Positions 6,034 through 8,800 of a DNA stretch of 8,800 bases are shown piece by piece; position 1 is the first letter of the stretch; each line of letters starts with the position of its first letter. This DNA comes from an uncultured Bacilli bacterium. Its GTDB lineage: Bacteria > Bacillota_I > Bacilli_A > RF39 > UBA660. The notes under the pieces were generated by a model, which was given only the letters and a program-made list of their open reading frames with translations, ran no database searches and had not been told where the DNA came from. The stretch covers positions 1 through 8,800 of the forward strand of contig CANQNZ010000048.1 in assembly GCA_947625365.1 (NCBI GenBank), given 5' to 3'. The position numbers were made by a program, and so were the translations under genes.

Positions 6034-7443
6034 ATGGCCAAACGCAAGAAAAAAATCTTACCTTTTTTTAAATATATAACTTTAGTGATGGTTATTCTTA
6101 CCATAATAACTTTAAGCATTTTTAAATTTATTGATATTTTACCTCAAGAATATTTTGCTGTTTTATGTATTTTTTTAGGTATTATAACTTTAATTTTAGG
6201 ATTAATTAACTTATCTCGTGGCAAGAAAAAAATCTTTAGTACTTTTTTTTCTTTGCTCTATATAATTATTTTAATATTAGGAATAGTTTATGAATTAAAT
6301 ACAATTAATTTTTTAAAAAAAATTGGTTATACCAATTATAAAACAGAAAATTATAGTCTTTTAGTTTTAGATACTAGTTCCTTTGATGATTTAAATGATT
6401 TAACAAATCAAACTATTGGAGACATAGTTCTAAATAATACTGATATTGAAGAAGCTAAACAAACCTTAACTAAAAAAGTAAAGGTGCAATTTCAAGATTT
6501 TGAAGACCCTAATAATTTAATTACAAGTTTTAACAATCAAGAAATAAATGCTATCTTAATTGAAGACAGTTATTTAGCTATTTTAAAAGAAGAAAATTCG
6601 GAATTTAATTATCGCGTTTTAACCAATTTTAGCATTGATATTTTTCAAGATAACATTGATGAAAAAGTAAATATTATAGAAGATAGTTTTAATGTTTATA
6701 TATCGGGAATTGATACTTATGGTTCTATCAGCAGTGTATCACGAAGTGATGTAAATATTTTACTGACGGTTAATCCACAAACTCATAATATTTTAATTAC
6801 TTCTATTCCTCGGGATTATTATTTAGAATTAGATGAAATTTCTGCCTTTGATAAACTAACCCACAGTGGTCTTTTTGGAATTAAGACTACAATAAAAAGT
6901 GTTGAAAAATTACTTGATACTAAAATTAATTATTATATTAAAGTTAATTTTACTTCTTTAATCGATTTAGTGGATGCTTTAAAAGGCATTGAAGTTAATT
7001 CCGAATATAGTTTTACCACGATTGATGGTTATACTTTTCAAAAAGGTTATAACTATTTAGATGGTAATCAAGCTTTATCTTTTGTTCGGGAACGTCAAAG
7101 TTTCAGTGGAGGAGATAGAATTAGAATAAAAAATCAAGCTTTAGTTTTAAAAGCCCTTATTAATAAACTGACTAGTCCTTCCATAATTGTTAATTATTCT
7201 AGTCTTTTAAAAACTTTAAGTTCTAGTTTTGTTACCAATATAGATATGAATTCTTTAACAAAATTTATCAAAAATGAAATAGCTAATCCTAAATTATGGC
7301 AAATTATTAACTATAGTTTAGAAGGTACGGATAGTTATGAATATACTTATTCTTATCCAAGTACTAAATTATATGTTATGATGCCTAGTGAAGATAGTTT
7401 AACTATTTCTAAAAGTAAAATTAAAGAAATATTAAATCAATAA
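6034..7443 (+). CDS. LCP-family (LytR-CpsA-Psr) cell-wall glycopolymer transferase
   Basis: This 469-residue membrane-anchored protein has three N-terminal helices (about 11-33, 40-60, 66-86), an extracytoplasmic accessory domain (about 100-220) and the LCP catalytic domain (about 225-385). LCP enzymes move glycopolymers such as teichoic acid or capsule from undecaprenyl-phosphate carriers onto peptidoglycan outside the membrane. Visible family marks are SRSDVNILLTVNP with Arg237 and Asp239, SIPRDYY with Arg260 and Asp261, KLTHSG, VNFTSLIDLVDALKGIEV, and LDGNQALSFVRER followed by GGDRIRIKNQALVLKAL with Arg352, Arg354, Asp361, Arg362 and Arg364. These Arg/Asp positions bind the pyrophosphate and Mg2+. 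Three helices plus an accessory domain recall streptococcal CpsA rather than the single-helix B. subtilis TagTUV. The ATG at 6034 follows AGGTGA by 5 bases; the GTG at 6025 lies inside that site and is rejected. No close terminator follows. Confidence 0.93.
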   Translation: MAKRKKKILPFFKYITLVMVILTIITLSIFKFIDILPQEYFAVLCIFLGIITLILGLINLSRGKKKIFSTFFSLLYIIILILGIVYELNTINFLKKIGYTNYKTENYSLLVLDTSSFDDLNDLTNQTIGDIVLNNTDIEEAKQTLTKKVKVQFQDFEDPNNLITSFNNQEINAILIEDSYLAILKEENSEFNYRVLTNFSIDIFQDNIDEKVNIIEDSFNVYISGIDTYGSISSVSRSDVNILLTVNPQTHNILITSIPRDYYLELDEISAFDKLTHSGLFGIKTTIKSVEKLLDTKINYYIKVNFTSLIDLVDALKGIEVNSEYSFTTIDGYTFQKGYNYLDGNQALSFVRERQSFSGGDRIRIKNQALVLKALINKLTSPSIIVNYSSLLKTLSSSFVTNIDMNSLTKFIKNEIANPKLWQIINYSLEGTDSYEYTYSYPSTKLYVMMPSEDSLTISKSKIKEILNQ

Positions 7444-7455
7444 ATAAATGCATAA
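7440..7455 (+). repeat. Left arm of a 16-bp inverted repeat
   Basis: ATAAATAAATGCATAA (7440-7455) covers the last base of the final LCP sense codon, the stop codon and the bases after it. Its exact reverse complement is at 8614-8629, so the pair brackets about 1.19 kb. The match is exactly 16 bases with no extension. In DNA this AT-rich about one such match is expected by chance in a window of this size, so meaning is uncertain. Confidence 0.5.
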
Positions 7456-7735
7456 GGATATAACACTTCCTATTTTCATAGTAACGTTTATAGCTAGTTA
7501 CTTATCGTAACTTCTATATACGTCTTTTTATTATGTTTAAAACTAAACTTTTTATGATAATCTTCATTACTTCCAATATCACTAATATTTTTCTTATCTC
7601 AAACCAAAACCAAAACCCCATACAGGAAGCAAATTAAGAAAGAAAAATACCAGCAGACATAATATCCCTACACACAAATTTACTATACTATAAAAATAGG
7701 TAAGATGCAAGTAAAACTTTTTTTCTAAAAAACAA

Positions 7736-7857
7736 AAAAAGCTCTAGTTTTTATATTTAAAATATGTTATCGATAAATTTATCGAGTGTTAGTTAAACTA
7801 ACGTCTGTTTTTTCAGATCGACATTAACTTCTATAAAAGTTATATGTCCTTTTTTTT
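7736..7857 (+). ncRNA. Candidate structured small RNA with four to five consecutive hairpins
   Basis: Stems follow one another almost without spacers. A weak AAAAA/TTTTT stem spans 7736-7752. TCGATAAATTTATCGA (7770-7785) is a perfect palindrome. GTTAGT/ACTAAC lies at 7788-7802 with a TAA loop, and TCTG/CAGA at 7804-7817 with a six-T loop. An 11-bp stem at 7820-7848 is followed by eight T. The G and C bases of this otherwise AT-rich stretch fall largely in the stems. A chain of short hairpins ending in an intrinsic terminator is typical of bacterial small RNAs and of tracrRNA-like guide RNAs, but no Rfam family is recognised and no cas gene or array is in the window. No good + strand promoter is seen just upstream, so it could also be processed from the LCP transcript. 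Confidence 0.45.
7820..7857 (+). terminator. Strong intrinsic terminator (11-bp stem, eight T)
   Basis: GACAT-TAACTT (7820-7830) pairs with AAGTTA-ATGTC (7837-7848, one bulged T at 7843) around the loop CTATAA. Eight T follow at 7850-7857. It is the first convincing terminator after the LCP stop, 376 bases away, so it ends either the LCP transcript or a separate small RNA. Confidence 0.8.
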
Positions 7858-8088
7858 GACTCAAGAAAGCCAAAATTTAAACAATTATATTCATTTAAAA
7901 TGAAAAAGATTTTTTTCAGATATGAAAAGGTTTTAAACAATGAAATTACTGATAAATACATTAAAATTTTTTTTAATCTAATTCTTGAATAACTTTTAAA
8001 TAAAGAATATAATTTAATTATTAAATAAACTAATATAGTATTTAGATTTAAAAATTCATTTGAATAAAATTAAAAAAAGTAAGTAATA

Positions 8089-8117
8089 TTGAAATTACCT
8101 TAAAATAATGTTATAAT
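8089..8117 (+). promoter_or_regulatory. Predicted promoter of the 141-residue protein gene
   Basis: TTGAAA (8089-8094) and TATAAT (8112-8117) are separated by 17 bases, with a TG one base before the -10 (extended -10). Initiation near 8124 gives a leader of about 50 bases, longer than the roughly 10-base leaders predicted for several genes to the left. Confidence 0.75.
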
Positions 8118-8176
8118 TTATTTATAAATGATATTTTATTAATTTAAAATAATAGGAAAATGTAGAGGTATTATTT

Positions 8177-8602
8177 ATGGATAATGAAAAATTTTTAAAT
8201 GCTATATTGGAAAATACAGCTTACACAGCTAGTGAATTATACGATTCGTATAAGAATAATGTAGGAGTTATTTTTGATATATATACACCCAATCGCTTGC
8301 CTAGTTATTTTAAAGATGGAAGTATTCAAGAATATGGTGAGCCATTTTTAAAACTTTGCGAAGAATCAGAGCTTTTGTCTAGGACTGTTTTTTATAATAA
8401 TTTATTACCTAGATATGGTGTAATTTATAATAAAGATGCGAATCAAAGAGCAAGTAGTATTATTGATTTGCAACAGTTAATAGAATTGCTTAAAGAAGAA
8501 TATAACATTCCATGTTATATATCAAAATTATATGAAGATATATATTATTTTAATTTTAACGCAATTCCTAAAAAGGAGCATGAAAGTCAAAGAAATTTTT
8601 AA
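8177..8602 (+). CDS. Unrecognised 141-residue acidic protein
   Basis: I do not recognise this family. The protein is soluble, with no signal peptide or membrane helix. It begins with an acidic helical segment (residues 1-25, MDNEKFLNAILENTAYTASE), has a proline- and tyrosine-rich middle (YTPNRLPSYFKDGS, about residues 36-49), a likely helix IIDLQQLIELLKEEYN (about 95-110), a beta-like CYISKLYEDIYYFNFNA, and a charged tail (KKEHESQRNF). The start ATG follows AGAGG by about 9 bases, and a strong promoter lies upstream, so it is very likely a real gene. It stands alone between a long non-coding stretch and an apparently convergent gene, a setting typical of accessory genes. It uses TTG for leucine more than the metabolic genes to the left, a weak hint of different origin. 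No toxin, antitoxin or DNA-binding motif is visible. Confidence 0.65.
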   Translation: MDNEKFLNAILENTAYTASELYDSYKNNVGVIFDIYTPNRLPSYFKDGSIQEYGEPFLKLCEESELLSRTVFYNNLLPRYGVIYNKDANQRASSIIDLQQLIELLKEEYNIPCYISKLYEDIYYFNFNAIPKKEHESQRNF

Positions 8603-8613
8603 AAAAGTAGTGA

Positions 8614-8629
8614 TTATGCATTTATTTAT
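8614..8629 (-). repeat. Right arm of a 16-bp inverted repeat
   Basis: TTATGCATTTATTTAT (8614-8629) is the exact reverse complement of 7440-7455 and starts 11 bases after the stop of the 141-residue protein gene. Together the two arms frame the long non-coding stretch and that gene. Confidence 0.5.
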
Positions 8630-8665
8630 ACTATGTAGTTTATAATATTTAAATAAATTAAAGCT

Positions 8666-8687
8666 TTAAAAAGCAAATCTTTTTTAA
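8666..8687. terminator. Weak AT-rich hairpin between convergent genes
   Basis: TTAAAAAG (8666-8673) can pair with CTTTTTTAA (8679-8687, one extra T) around the loop CAAAT. A- and T-runs on both sides would let it act in both directions. It lies between the 141-residue gene and the - strand gene tail. The stem has a single G-C pair, so the call is tentative. Confidence 0.35.
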
Positions 8688-8707
8688 CAAAATAGTTGTG
8701 TTAAACT

Positions 8708-8800
8708 TTATGACTGATTAATGTATTCAGCATATGCAATATTTAAATCAATAGGCATTTTAATAGAGAATATATTTTTTGACTTTATATAATTATTATC
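8708..8800 (-). CDS. C-terminal tail of a possible - strand gene entering from the right
   Basis: On the - strand a frame runs open from the window edge (8800) to a TAA at 8708-8710, giving 30 residues that end MPIDLNIAYAEYINQS. The composition looks protein-like, with balanced charged, hydrophobic and aromatic residues, but a 31-codon open frame is not unusual in such AT-rich DNA. A weak hairpin just beyond the stop could be its terminator. If real, it converges on the 141-residue protein gene. The family is not recognisable from this fragment. Confidence 0.35.
   Translation of the reverse strand, partial: DNNYIKSKNIFSIKMPIDLNIAYAEYINQS

Larger units (their letters stand above)
7444..8176. 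other. 733-base stretch without a convincing gene
   Basis: No reading frame on either strand with a start, a ribosome binding site and normal length was found. The first 300 bases (7441-7740) contain about 52 C and 23 G on the + strand, with a run from 7557 to 7624 entirely without G. They hold two alternative hairpins at 7480-7512. The middle (7736-7857) contains back-to-back hairpins ending in a strong terminator. From about 7860 to 8080 the DNA is very AT-rich with short AT-only inverted repeats (for example 7960-7977 and 8012-8026) and short open frames that look like chance. The last part (8089-8117) holds the promoter of the next gene. It may be a structured RNA locus, the relic of a decayed gene, or both. 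Confidence 0.6.

Noticed and set aside
978..7443. Use of TGA as tryptophan (Mollicutes code), suggested by the AT-richness
   Set aside because: Long genes contain no in-frame TGA, the tryptophan codons checked are TGG, and the first gene ends at TGA overlapping the next start.
7510..7546. Second dif-like arrangement, ACTTCTATAT followed by TTATGTTTAAA
   Set aside because: The arms are about 10 bases apart instead of 6, and the left arm lacks one base of the usual motif.
7497..7745. - strand open frames (about 45 codons at 7606-7745, then about 34 codons at 7497-7598 in another frame) that might be a frameshifted gene
   Set aside because: No ATG with a binding site, no recognisable family, and run lengths within chance; kept only as part of the skew observation.
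7802..7992. Overlapping short + strand frames (7844-7903 and 7900-7992, linked by ATGA)
   Set aside because: They encode only 19 and 30 residues without ribosome binding sites, and open runs of this length are expected by chance at this AT content; they also run through the terminator stem.

Overview
The window reads as chromosomal DNA from a very AT-rich, low-GC Firmicutes/Bacilli-type bacterium that has a cell wall, possibly one of the uncultured gut lineages close to the Mollicutes. This placement is an inference from base composition, strong GGAGG/GGTGA ribosome binding sites, short B. subtilis-type LeuRS architecture, and the presence of LCP-family and TasA-like proteins. The standard bacterial code fits: the long genes are free of in-frame TGA, the tryptophan codons checked are TGG, and TGA ends the first gene.

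Left part (1-3377): a co-directional, tightly packed cluster on the + strand. The 3' end of a leucine-rich-repeat gene overlaps a small three-helix membrane protein by 4 bases (ATGA). One base after that comes a full-length leucyl-tRNA synthetase gene (leuS), so the three are probably co-transcribed.

Middle (3384-4846): a tandem duplication of a secreted protein with a TasA/camelysin-type signal peptide. Each copy carries its own near-identical promoter (TTGTTT or TTGTAT, 17-base spacer, TATTAT). A hairpin lies between the copies and a clean intrinsic terminator follows the second.

Then (4968-7443) come an uncharacterised 113-residue protein behind a near-consensus promoter, a PAP2-family membrane lipid phosphatase, and a 469-residue LCP-family (LytR-CpsA-Psr) transferase. 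The last two plausibly act on the same undecaprenyl-phosphate pool: LCP enzymes attach polymers to the wall from lipid carriers, and PAP2 enzymes can recycle the carrier.

Right part (7444-8800): a different landscape. A 733-base stretch has no convincing gene. Its first 300 bases have a strong C-over-G bias on the + strand, including a 68-base run without G. Its middle holds four back-to-back hairpins, the last of which is an 11-bp terminator with eight T, so a small structured RNA is the best candidate. A + strand gene for an unrecognised 141-residue protein follows behind a good promoter, and the tail of an apparent - strand gene enters from the right edge. A 16-bp perfect inverted repeat brackets the stretch from the end of the LCP gene to just past the 141-residue gene. 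No CRISPR array, cas gene, transposase, integrase, tRNA or rRNA was recognised.
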